A stretch of 11,387 nt of DNA from Gammaproteobacteria bacterium. GTDB taxonomy: Bacteria; Pseudomonadota; Gammaproteobacteria; S012-40. A program made the translations under genes and the position numbers. Below are positions 1 through 5,392 of this stretch, one piece after another. The stretch spans positions 1 through 11,387 of the forward strand of contig JAOUGF010000030.1 in the NCBI GenBank assembly GCA_029857925.1, written 5' to 3'. The notes below the pieces were generated by a model. That model saw only the letters and a program-made list of their open reading frames with translations, did not search any database and was not told the origin of the DNA. Every line of letters starts with the position of its first letter. Position 1 is the stretch's first letter.

Positions 1-833
1 CGATAACATGGACAGGGACGCAGTTGGCATTGATGGGGTACGGGTCCTTCGCCAGCGGCACCAGCGCGACGGCATTGACCACGGCGACGACGGGTACGAC
101 GTTTTACCCGACCTCGATAGCCTATTCACCGACTCAATTAAAATACATTGCGCTCGCAGGCGGTGGGTATGGCCAGGTATATTCCAGCGCAAATGGCACG
201 ACGTGGACCTCCGTATCCCCGGCGCCCATGTACTATCCCTACCAAGTGGTGTGGGCGAACGGTCAATATGTGATGGTGGGATCGGATACCTACTATTACT
301 CGAATAGCACTACCGCCGCGCCGGGCAAGGTGTCTACCAGTCCGGACGGTATTACCTGGACGGCGCGCGACCCCAAGACGCCGCAGGTACCCTTATATGG
401 GCTGTGTTGGACGGGTACGAATTACATCGCGGTAGGCGCCAACGGCGCGGTGACGACCGGCAGTGCGGACGGCGTGACGTGGACGGTGCAAACATCGATT
501 ACGACGCAACCGCTGTATCGCGTTGCGTGTAATGGCAATTTCGTCGTCGCGGTGGGTGCGGCGGACACCATTTTGACCAGTTCGGATGGTGGCGTGAATT
601 GGGCATCGCGTAACGTCAATATCACTAACTCGGGTTCTACATTGAGCGATGTGGTATGGACCGGCAACAAATTCATCGCGGTCGGTACAGGCGGTAAGGT
701 CATGACGAGCGCTGCGGGGACGCGGTGGGTCACCGAGGCATCGGGGACGGCGCATAACCTAACGGCGATCACTTGGACGGGGACGCAGGCGGTGGCCGTA
801 GGTGCGTATGGCACCGTGTTGTATACGCAATAA
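1..833 (+). CDS. Partial repeat protein, probable beta-propeller (BNR/YCF48-like), C-terminal part
   Basis: The open frame runs in from the left edge (first whole codon at 3) and stops at TAA 831-833. There is an in-frame ATG at 24, but the residues just before it (ITWTGTQ) are the same as a repeat core near the C-terminus, so the gene most likely starts outside the window. The visible 276 residues are five or six repeats of about 40-45 residues. The consensus is roughly V-W-T-G-x-x-[FY]-I-A-V-G-x-x-G-x-[VI]-x-T-S-x-D-G-x-T-W-T, the pattern of BNR/Asp-box or YCF48-like propeller blades. The last repeat ends at GTVLYTQ and lacks the SxDGxTW strand, as if an N-terminal strand closed the ring. 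Composition is rich in Thr, Ser, Gly and Val with almost no Lys, typical of an extracytoplasmic protein. The export signal would lie outside the window. Ligand and function are unknown. The fold is inferred from the repeats only. Confidence 0.7.
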   Translation, partial: ITWTGTQLALMGYGSFASGTSATALTTATTGTTFYPTSIAYSPTQLKYIALAGGGYGQVYSSANGTTWTSVSPAPMYYPYQVVWANGQYVMVGSDTYYYSNSTTAAPGKVSTSPDGITWTARDPKTPQVPLYGLCWTGTNYIAVGANGAVTTGSADGVTWTVQTSITTQPLYRVACNGNFVVAVGAADTILTSSDGGVNWASRNVNITNSGSTLSDVVWTGNKFIAVGTGGKVMTSAAGTRWVTEASGTAHNLTAITWTGTQAVAVGAYGTVLYTQ

Positions 834-839
834 AGTGGG

Positions 840-871
840 CGTGCGGGGCATACACCCCGCACGTTTTTTTT
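840..871 (+). terminator. Rho-independent terminator of the repeat-protein gene
   Basis: A perfect 9-bp GC-rich stem (840-848 with 855-863), a 6-nt loop and a run of eight T (864-871) lie 6 nt after the stop codon at 831-833. It should end the transcript of the upstream repeat-protein gene. Confidence 0.9.
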
Positions 872-965
872 AAAGAGCACAAGGCCCAATGTTGTTGATG
901 TACTTGTCGTTGACCGAGGAAAAGTGTAACGATTTACGTTGATTCATTTGGACTATCAACATCAC

Positions 966-1002
966 ACCGCGCAGGGGCAGATGCCCCCGCGCGGTTTTTT
1001 TT
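966..1002 (+). terminator. Second rho-independent terminator, gene of origin unclear
   Basis: CCGCGC (967-972) pairs with GCGCGG (989-994). After one A/C mismatch the stem continues as GGGGC/GCCCC around a 4-nt loop, followed by eight T (995-1002). The orientation is plus. No gene lies between this and the terminator at 840-871, so it is either a backup terminator or the end of a short unannotated RNA. Confidence 0.8.
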
Positions 1003-1061
1003 GGGGTTTGGAGGATTGGGTTTGACGAATGCAGAGAGCTACGTAATTTTTTTCCTATGCA

Positions 1062-1091
1062 TTGACTTTTAATATGCAGTTCCCTTCTAAT
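1062..1091 (+). promoter_or_regulatory. Sigma70-like promoter for the small exported protein
   Basis: The -35 box TTGACT (1062-1067, 5/6 to consensus) and -10 box TCTAAT (1086-1091, 5/6) are separated by 18 bp. Transcription would start near 1098 and give a leader of about 36 nt before the ATG at 1134. It also argues against the in-frame TTG at 1062 as a start codon, since that codon is the -35 box itself. Confidence 0.6.
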
Positions 1092-1133
1092 GTGTTCGCT
1101 CGCATCCCCCTCAATTTAATTGGAGTAGTTGAT

Positions 1134-1391
1134 ATGAAGCGCATATTATTCGCAGTGAGTTGCTTGGCCCTGGCGCAGGTCGCGTTTGGAGGCGCCAAGA
1201 CCTATCAGGTGACGGGTCCGGTTTTAGACGTAAAGGGCAGCACGATCGTCGTCGAAAATAAAGACAAAGAAAAGTGGGAGATAGAAACCGGCGCCGACAC
1301 CAAGACCAAGGGTGCGGTAAAAAAAGGTGACAAGGTGACGATACAATATCAAATGAAGGCGACGTCGGTGGAAGTGAAACCCGCGAAGTAA
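1134..1391 (+). CDS. Small exported protein of unknown function (85 aa)
   Basis: The chosen ATG at 1134 has GGAG (1122-1125) 8 nt upstream and lies downstream of a good promoter. The product begins with a signal peptide: Lys-Arg at 2-3, then a hydrophobic stretch to about residue 17, with likely cleavage near VAFGG-A (about residue 19). The mature part has about 65 residues, is rich in Lys, Val and Thr, and alternates short beta-like stretches (TYQVTGPVLDV, STIVVENK, KWEIETG, DKVTIQYQMKATSVEVK). This looks like a small all-beta domain, perhaps OB-fold-like, but that is a guess from strand periodicity. No Cys and no catalytic motif are visible. It is a single-gene unit with its own promoter and terminator. 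I do not recognise a named family. Confidence 0.8.
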   Translation: MKRILFAVSCLALAQVAFGGAKTYQVTGPVLDVKGSTIVVENKDKEKWEIETGADTKTKGAVKKGDKVTIQYQMKATSVEVKPAK

Positions 1392-1402
1392 TCCAAGCGG
1401 TG

Positions 1403-1436
1403 AAAAAAAAGGCTGCGCAATGGCGCAGCCTTTTTT
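1403..1436. terminator. Bidirectional terminator between the small-protein gene and rpoH
   Basis: A perfect 8-bp stem GGCTGCGC (1411-1418) / GCGCAGCC (1423-1430) with loop AATG is flanked by eight A (1403-1410) and six T (1431-1436), so it can work on both strands. It lies 11 nt after the small-protein stop and 18 nt beyond the rpoH stop codon, as expected between convergent genes. Confidence 0.92.
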
Positions 1437-1454
1437 ATTTACTACGGCAGGGTG

Positions 1455-2303
1455 TTACGCCACCAAGCTATTCTTTAATTTCTTCAATGCATTGTTTTCC
1501 AATTGGCGTATGCGTTCGGCCGACACTTGGTAACGCGCGGCAAGATCCTGCAGCGTGGTCTTGTCATCGGTCAGCCAACGCAGGCGCAAGATTTCACGCG
1601 AGCGCTCGTCCAACTTGGCCAATGCAGTATGCAAACGGTCGGTGTTTTGAGTTTCCCATTGCGCGTCTTCCAGCATCCGCGACGGTTCGCTGCGCGAGTC
1701 GGCGAGATAGGCCGCAGGCGCATGGAAATCATGTTCATCGTCTTCGTCTGCATAGCCATCGAACGGCGCATCTTGCGTGGACAGGCGTTGTTCCATTTCG
1801 AGCACGGTTTCAGTGCTCACACCGAGGTCACGGGCGACCGCTTCTACCTCCTCACGGCTGAACCAGCCGAGGCGCTTTTTGGCCTTGCGCAGATTAAAAA
1901 ACAGCTTGCGTTGCGCCTTGGTGGTCGCCACTTTGGCGATACGCCAATTGCGCAGGATGAATTCATGCATCTCGGCGCGTATCCAATGCACGGCAAAGGA
2001 CACCAAGCGCACATTCATGTCTGGGTCAAAGCGTTTGACGGCCTTCATGAGGCCGATATTGCCTTCTTGAATCAGGTCGGCCTGCGGGAGATTGTAACCG
2101 CTGTAGCCACGCGCGATATGCACGACATAGCGCAGGTGGGCAAGCACGAGTTTGCGGGCGGCCTCAAGGTCGCCGTCTTGGCGTAATTTTAGTGCGAGCT
2201 CGCGTTCTTCTTCGGCGCTGAGCACGGGGATCTGCCTGGCGAACTGGATGTAGGCATCCAAGTTGCCCAGGGGGCTGGCGATTTGTACCGGGTACTGGCG
2301 CAT
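1455..2303 (-). CDS. rpoH: RNA polymerase sigma-32 factor (heat-shock sigma RpoH)
   Basis: The 282-residue product matches the usual RpoH length (about 284). Region 2 spans about residues 50-118, including the core-binding and -10 recognition part (DLIQEGNIGLMKAVKRFD at 76-93, then AVHWIRAEMHEFILRNWRI). The RpoH-specific box QRKLFFNLR is at 131-139, which separates it from RpoD and RpoS. Region 4.2 with its helix-turn-helix is at about 250-276 (TLQDLAARYQVSAERIRQLE). The protein directs RNA polymerase to heat-shock promoters such as those for chaperones and proteases; in relatives it is inactivated by DnaK/GroEL and degraded by FtsH. The ATG at 2301-2303 is fixed by a strong Shine-Dalgarno AGGAGGT (plus-strand 2313-2319) 9 nt upstream. 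The gene follows ftsX on the same strand, but the 182-bp gap holds its own promoter-like elements and two CIRCE operators, so it is probably transcribed separately. Confidence 0.97.
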   Translation of the reverse strand: MRQYPVQIASPLGNLDAYIQFARQIPVLSAEEERELALKLRQDGDLEAARKLVLAHLRYVVHIARGYSGYNLPQADLIQEGNIGLMKAVKRFDPDMNVRLVSFAVHWIRAEMHEFILRNWRIAKVATTKAQRKLFFNLRKAKKRLGWFSREEVEAVARDLGVSTETVLEMEQRLSTQDAPFDGYADEDDEHDFHAPAAYLADSRSEPSRMLEDAQWETQNTDRLHTALAKLDERSREILRLRWLTDDKTTLQDLAARYQVSAERIRQLENNALKKLKNSLVA

Positions 2304-2342
2304 ATCGAATATACCTCCTCTTTACTCGCTTTCGTCGTAAGC

Positions 2343-2369
2343 TTAGCACTCTATCGGCCAACGTGCCAA
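2343..2369. promoter_or_regulatory. Degenerate second CIRCE-like operator upstream of rpoH
   Basis: A perfect left half TTAGCACTC (2343-2351) is followed after exactly 9 bp by ACGTGCCAA (2361-2369), which matches 6 of 9 positions of the CIRCE right half. It lies 39 bp before the rpoH start, and its start is 32 bp from that of the perfect CIRCE (about three helical turns). Exact spacing and one perfect arm next to a perfect CIRCE make a real second HrcA site likely, though probably weaker. Confidence 0.7.
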
Positions 2370-2374
2370 GGAAT

Positions 2375-2401
2375 TTAGCACTCACGACGTTGGAGTGCTA
2401 A
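2375..2401. promoter_or_regulatory. Perfect CIRCE element (HrcA operator) upstream of rpoH
   Basis: TTAGCACTC (2375-2383), a 9-bp spacer and GAGTGCTAA (2393-2401) match the CIRCE consensus at all 18 arm positions with the canonical spacing. The arms extend to 12 bp of perfect symmetry (2372-2383 with 2393-2404). CIRCE is bound by the heat-inducible repressor HrcA, whose folding needs GroEL. It lies between ftsX and rpoH, 71 bp before the rpoH ATG, and can only serve rpoH. Control of rpoH by HrcA is inferred from position; hrcA is not in the window. Confidence 0.93.
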
Positions 2402-2417
2402 ATTGTCGCGAAGTTCA

Positions 2418-2446
2418 ATATTAGCAAAAACTAATATATTTGACTA
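2418..2446 (-). promoter_or_regulatory. Candidate sigma70 promoter of rpoH
   Basis: On the minus strand, -35 TAGTCA (plus 2441-2446, 4/6) and -10 TAATAT (plus 2418-2423, 4/6) have a 17-bp spacer, and the -10 is preceded by TGC, an extended -10 motif. The start would be near 2411, placing both CIRCE sites inside the leader, a common CIRCE location. The matches are modest. No clear sigma-32-type promoter was seen. The -10 sits in an inverted repeat (TATTAG/CTAATA, 2419-2436). Confidence 0.35.
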
Positions 2447-2485
2447 TCACCCTGTAGGTATAGGGTAAGCCATTGAATCTGCCGG

Positions 2486-3520
2486 TTAAGTCGGATTGAC
2501 CGCGCGTATATAGCGTGCCACCGCTAGCCACGATCCGCCCCATCCCAATGCCAGGCCACCACTCAGCATCGCGAGGATCGCCACAGGGCCAGGCCCGGTC
2601 ACTAAAAACGGGCTATTATATAGCGCGGCAACCTGGCTCACCGAATGTCCAAACCCCGCGAAACTGGCCGCCACAATGACCCATGCAACGAGCCCGCCCC
2701 CCAGGCCATAGGCCACCCCGACATATAAAAAAGGGCGCCGCACATAACCGTTGGTCGCGCCTAATAATTTATAGACCTCGATCTGTTCGCGATAGCTTTG
2801 ACTCATTAAACGTATGGTATTACCGACGATCAGTAATACCGCGAGGCCTGCCAATCCGCTCAGCCATAAGACGGCCTTGCGTGCGAGGTCCAACAACGCA
2901 TAGAGGCGTTGCACCCATGCAGTGTCCAGTTGTGCGCTGTCAACTCCAGGTTCGCCCTGTAAAAAGCTCAGCAATTGTTTTATGCGTGCGCTGTCGCCAC
3001 CGCTCAGGTCGGGTTGGACTAGGATCAGCGCCGGGAGGGGGTTGTCCTCGACGACGTCTAATGCCTTGCCCAGGCCGGATGCGGCGCGAAACTCGTCCCA
3101 GGCCTGCTGGCTGCTGATGTAGTGCGCGCTGCTGACCTCGGGGCGTTGGCGTATGTGTGCAGTAATTTGGTCGATCTGGGTGCTGGGTAGATTGTCGCGC
3201 AAGAAAACGCTGATTTGCGCGCTGCTGTTCCAACCTTGACTGAGCTGGCGGGCATTATCGACCAACGCAAACAGTCCGATGGGAAAGGCCAGCGCTATGC
3301 CCAGCACACTCAGTGTCAGTATCGTGGCTATCGGCGCGTCGATCAGGCGTTGTAGGCCGTCCTGCGCCGCCAAGCGTTGTTGTAGCCAGCCGCGTTGCAA
3401 CCAACCTTCGGCGCGAAAGCGCTGCGCCGACGGGCCTTCATTATGATGGGCCTCTGGTGTGGGGCGGACGGGGCGCCGTGTGGCGCCTTGGGGGCCAGGT
3501 TTGCGAGGTTTTGGGGTCAT
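2486..3520 (-). CDS. ftsX: Cell division ABC transporter-like membrane subunit FtsX
   Basis: The 344-residue product has the FtsX layout: a cytoplasmic N-terminal tail of about 63 residues rich in Pro, Arg and Gln, a first membrane segment at about 65-88, a periplasmic domain at about 90-210, and three further membrane segments (about 212-234, 266-290 and 312-335). The family signature EVYKLLGAT at 248-256 precedes the third segment, at the cytoplasmic coupling region that contacts FtsE. FtsX passes the ATPase cycle of FtsE through the membrane to activate cell-wall amidases at the septum; it is not known to transport a substrate. The start lies 3 nt after the ftsE stop with no clear Shine-Dalgarno, so translation is probably coupled to ftsE. 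Length and topology are ordinary for Gammaproteobacteria. Confidence 0.95.
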   Translation of the reverse strand: MTPKPRKPGPQGATRRPVRPTPEAHHNEGPSAQRFRAEGWLQRGWLQQRLAAQDGLQRLIDAPIATILTLSVLGIALAFPIGLFALVDNARQLSQGWNSSAQISVFLRDNLPSTQIDQITAHIRQRPEVSSAHYISSQQAWDEFRAASGLGKALDVVEDNPLPALILVQPDLSGGDSARIKQLLSFLQGEPGVDSAQLDTAWVQRLYALLDLARKAVLWLSGLAGLAVLLIVGNTIRLMSQSYREQIEVYKLLGATNGYVRRPFLYVGVAYGLGGGLVAWVIVAASFAGFGHSVSQVAALYNSPFLVTGPGPVAILAMLSGGLALGWGGSWLAVARYIRAVNPT

Positions 3521-3523
3521 AGG

Positions 3524-4189
3524 TTATACGTGGTGGTCATCAACGAGTTGGCCGTCACGCAGCGTGATGACGCGGCGCCGTAGGTGCTGGACGAGGTCGT
3601 GATCGTGACTCGCAATCAGCGCGGTGGTGCCCATTTGTATCAGTTGAATAAAGAGATTCATGATCTCACGTGAAAGCTCAGGGTCAAGGTTACCGGTGGG
3701 TTCATCCGCCAATAATACGGGCGGACGTGTGACCACCGCGCGTGCGATGCCGACGCGTTGTTGTTCGCCGCCGGAAAGTGTGAGTGGCGAGGATTTTTCC
3801 TTGGAAAGCAGGCCGACCGTGTCCAATGCGGCGCGCACGCGGCTGCCGATCTCTTGGGGGCGATGCCCGGCAATCAGCAGCGGTAATGCGACGTTGTCAT
3901 AGACGGTGCGGTCATTCAGCAGGCGCGGGTTTTGAAACACAAAGCCGATTTTACGGCGCAGCGCAGGGATATGGCGTGTACCCAGGCGACTGAGGTCTTG
4001 CCCGTCGATGACGACTTTGCCCCAGGTCGTGCGTTCCATCGCGGCCAATAACCTCAGCAAGGTGCTCTTGCCGGCGCCGGAGGGGCCGGTTAAAAACGCC
4101 AATTCGCCCTTTTCCAGGTGAAATTGCACGTGGCTGAGCGCCTCAAAGCCGCCGGGGTAGGTCTTGGTGACGTCATCGCATTGGATCAT
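3524..4189 (-). CDS. ftsE: Cell division ATP-binding protein FtsE
   Basis: The 221-residue product is a single ABC ATPase domain of normal FtsE length. Walker A GPSGAGKST is at 35-43, the Q-loop Gln at 86 (VFQNPRLL), the signature LSGGEQQ at 138-144, Walker B VLLADEP at 158-164 with catalytic Glu163, the D-loop at GNLD (166-169) and the switch His at 195 (IASHDHD). All residues needed for ATP hydrolysis are present. It forms the FtsEX complex at the division ring and powers septal peptidoglycan hydrolysis. The gene lies 6 nt after the ftsY stop (TAG) and 3 nt before ftsX. No strong Shine-Dalgarno is visible, which suggests coupled translation within ftsYEX. Confidence 0.97.
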   Translation of the reverse strand: MIQCDDVTKTYPGGFEALSHVQFHLEKGELAFLTGPSGAGKSTLLRLLAAMERTTWGKVVIDGQDLSRLGTRHIPALRRKIGFVFQNPRLLNDRTVYDNVALPLLIAGHRPQEIGSRVRAALDTVGLLSKEKSSPLTLSGGEQQRVGIARAVVTRPPVLLADEPTGNLDPELSREIMNLFIQLIQMGTTALIASHDHDLVQHLRRRVITLRDGQLVDDHHV

Positions 4190-4195
4190 GGCGGT

Positions 4196-5173
4196 CTACG
4201 GGGTGTCCAGCAACGCGTCAACAAATTCTTCGGCCCGAAACGGGCGCAGGTCATCCACGCCCTCGCCGACGCCGATAAAGCGTATCGGCAGGCCTAGGCG
4301 TTGCGCCAGCGCAAACACGATACCGCCTTTCGCGGTGCCGTCGAGCTTGGTCAGCGCGATGCCGGTCAGCCCGATCGCTTGATGGAATTGCAGCGCCTGT
4401 TGCAGCGCATTTTGACCATTCCCGGCGTCTATGACCAGCAAGGTTTCGTGGGGGGCGTAAGGGTCGAGTTTAGCCATCACACGTTTGACCTTTTTAAGTT
4501 CATCCATCAAATTGGACTGGGTGTGTAAGCGGCCTGCGGTATCGGCGATTAACACGTCGGCGGCGCGCGCGGTGGCCGCCTGTAATGCGTCAAAGATCAC
4601 GGCCGCCGCGTCCGCCCCGGGCGCTTGGGCGATTACTGGCACCTGATTGCGTTCACCCCACACCTTCAGCTGCTCGACGGCGGCGGCGCGAAAGGTATCG
4701 CCTGCGGCGAGCATGACCTGGTAGCCGTCAGACTGCAGGTGTTTGGTCAATTTGCCCAACGTGGTGGTCTTGCCCGCGCCATTGATGCCGACCATTAAGA
4801 TCACAAACGGGGTTGTTCGAGGGCGTTCGACGACCAGGGGTTTGGCGATGGGTGTCAGCAATGCCAACATGTTTTGGCGTAGCGCGGCACGCAGTTGTGC
4901 GCCGTCTTGCAACTCGCGTCGCCCCAAACGTTGTTGGATATCGGCTAGAATCAGGCGTGTCGCCTCGACACCGACATCGGCGCTGAGCAACAGCTCTTCG
5001 AGTTCATCGAGGGTATCACTGGAAACCCCGCGGCCCAACAGGCGCTGCAATCCCCCGCCCAAGGCCTCGCGAGTGCGCGCCAATCCGCCCGTCAGGCGGG
5101 CAAGCCAGCCGGTGGTCGGGCTTGCAACCTCTTTTGGGAGATCTGTATTCTTTGCGGTTTTGAAACCAAACAT
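4196..5173 (-). CDS. ftsY: Signal recognition particle receptor FtsY
   Basis: The 325-residue product has the SRP-GTPase NG domain: helical N domain at about 25-105 (LDELEELLLSADVG near 55-68), G1 P-loop GINGAGKTTT (129-138), DTFRAAA (159-165), G3 DTAGR (211-215) and G4 TKLD (275-278), with the family C-terminal GVGEGVDDLRPF (301-312). It receives ribosome-nascent chain-SRP complexes at the membrane and hydrolyses GTP together with Ffh. The acidic A domain of E. coli FtsY (about 200 residues) is almost absent; only about 20 residues precede the N domain. I chose the ATG at 5173 over an in-frame GTG at 5227. It gives the typical MFGF start and has a CAGGGG stretch upstream, while the GTG has no ribosome site and would lie before the predicted transcript start. 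First gene of ftsYEX. Confidence 0.95.
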   Translation of the reverse strand: MFGFKTAKNTDLPKEVASPTTGWLARLTGGLARTREALGGGLQRLLGRGVSSDTLDELEELLLSADVGVEATRLILADIQQRLGRRELQDGAQLRAALRQNMLALLTPIAKPLVVERPRTTPFVILMVGINGAGKTTTLGKLTKHLQSDGYQVMLAAGDTFRAAAVEQLKVWGERNQVPVIAQAPGADAAAVIFDALQAATARAADVLIADTAGRLHTQSNLMDELKKVKRVMAKLDPYAPHETLLVIDAGNGQNALQQALQFHQAIGLTGIALTKLDGTAKGGIVFALAQRLGLPIRFIGVGEGVDDLRPFRAEEFVDALLDTP

Positions 5174-5200
5174 GGGGGCCCCTGTCGAACCGATACGCAA

Positions 5201-5219
5201 GGGTGCTATCGTAACACCC
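5201..5219. repeat. Short inverted repeat over the predicted ftsY -10 box
   Basis: GGGTG (5201-5205) and CACCC (5215-5219) flank a 9-bp spacer. With one extra C the symmetry extends to AAGGGTG/CACCCCTT. It overlaps the candidate ftsY -10 box in the divergent region, so it could be an operator. Short perfect repeats of this size also occur by chance. Confidence 0.3.
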
Positions 5220-5236
5220 CTTGGCACGCGGGTTAA
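5208..5236 (-). promoter_or_regulatory. Candidate promoter of ftsYEX
   Basis: On the minus strand, -35 TTAACC (plus 5231-5236, 4/6) and -10 TACGAT (plus 5208-5213, 4/6) are 17 bp apart, giving a start near 5201 and a leader of about 28 nt to the ATG at 5173. The rest of the divergent region (5237-5392) must hold the promoter of the M16 operon. TATAAC at 5281-5286 is the best -10 there, but it has no good -35. Confidence 0.3.
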
Positions 5237-5392
5237 GTGTCGGTGTTGCGTGCGGGCTGGTAAAGCGCGCGTAATTTAAGTATAACCTCGGGCAGCGTCG
5301 GGCACGCTCCATGCGTAGCAGGGACAGGCGCCACACCTATTCGGCGTCGGATGTGCGGGAATTGTTGGGTTTTATCACGATAGAGGATAGCT

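Larger units (their letters stand above)
834..1133. other. Gene-free interval with two terminators and a promoter
   Basis: This 300-base stretch separates two plus-strand genes. It holds the terminator at 840-871, a 94-nt interval (872-965) with no convincing gene, a second terminator at 966-1002, and the promoter at 1062-1091. Within 872-965 the motif GTTGAT occurs at 894-899 and 938-943. The second copy can pair with ATCAAC at 955-960 to form a 6-bp hairpin. A 17-codon frame starting at ATG 889 has only a weak AAGG upstream and is not called as a gene. A weaker second promoter-like pair, TTGACG (1022-1027) and TAATTT (1044-1049) with a 16-bp spacer, lies before the main promoter. Confidence 0.5.

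Noticed and set aside
24..833. ATG 24 as the true start of the first gene
   Set aside because: The codons before it encode the same repeat core (ITWTGTQ) found near the C-terminus, there is no ribosome site, and no signal peptide follows. The gene is cut by the window edge.
889..942. 17-codon frame between the two terminators
   Set aside because: Only a weak AAGG precedes it, no promoter supports it, and so short a frame is expected by chance.
1503..2186. 227-codon plus-strand frame opposite rpoH
   Set aside because: It is the antisense of a clear sigma-32 gene, has no ribosome site or recognisable domain, and arises from the codon bias of rpoH.
2418..2437. Inverted repeat TATTAG/CTAATA as a third CIRCE copy
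   Set aside because: It shares only TTAGC with the CIRCE arm and has a 6-nt spacer instead of 9. It is better explained as AT-rich promoter sequence.
2449..2466. ACCCT/AGGGT inverted repeat after ftsX as a terminator
   Set aside because: The stem is only 5 bp, AT-rich around it, and not directly followed by a T-run on the minus strand.
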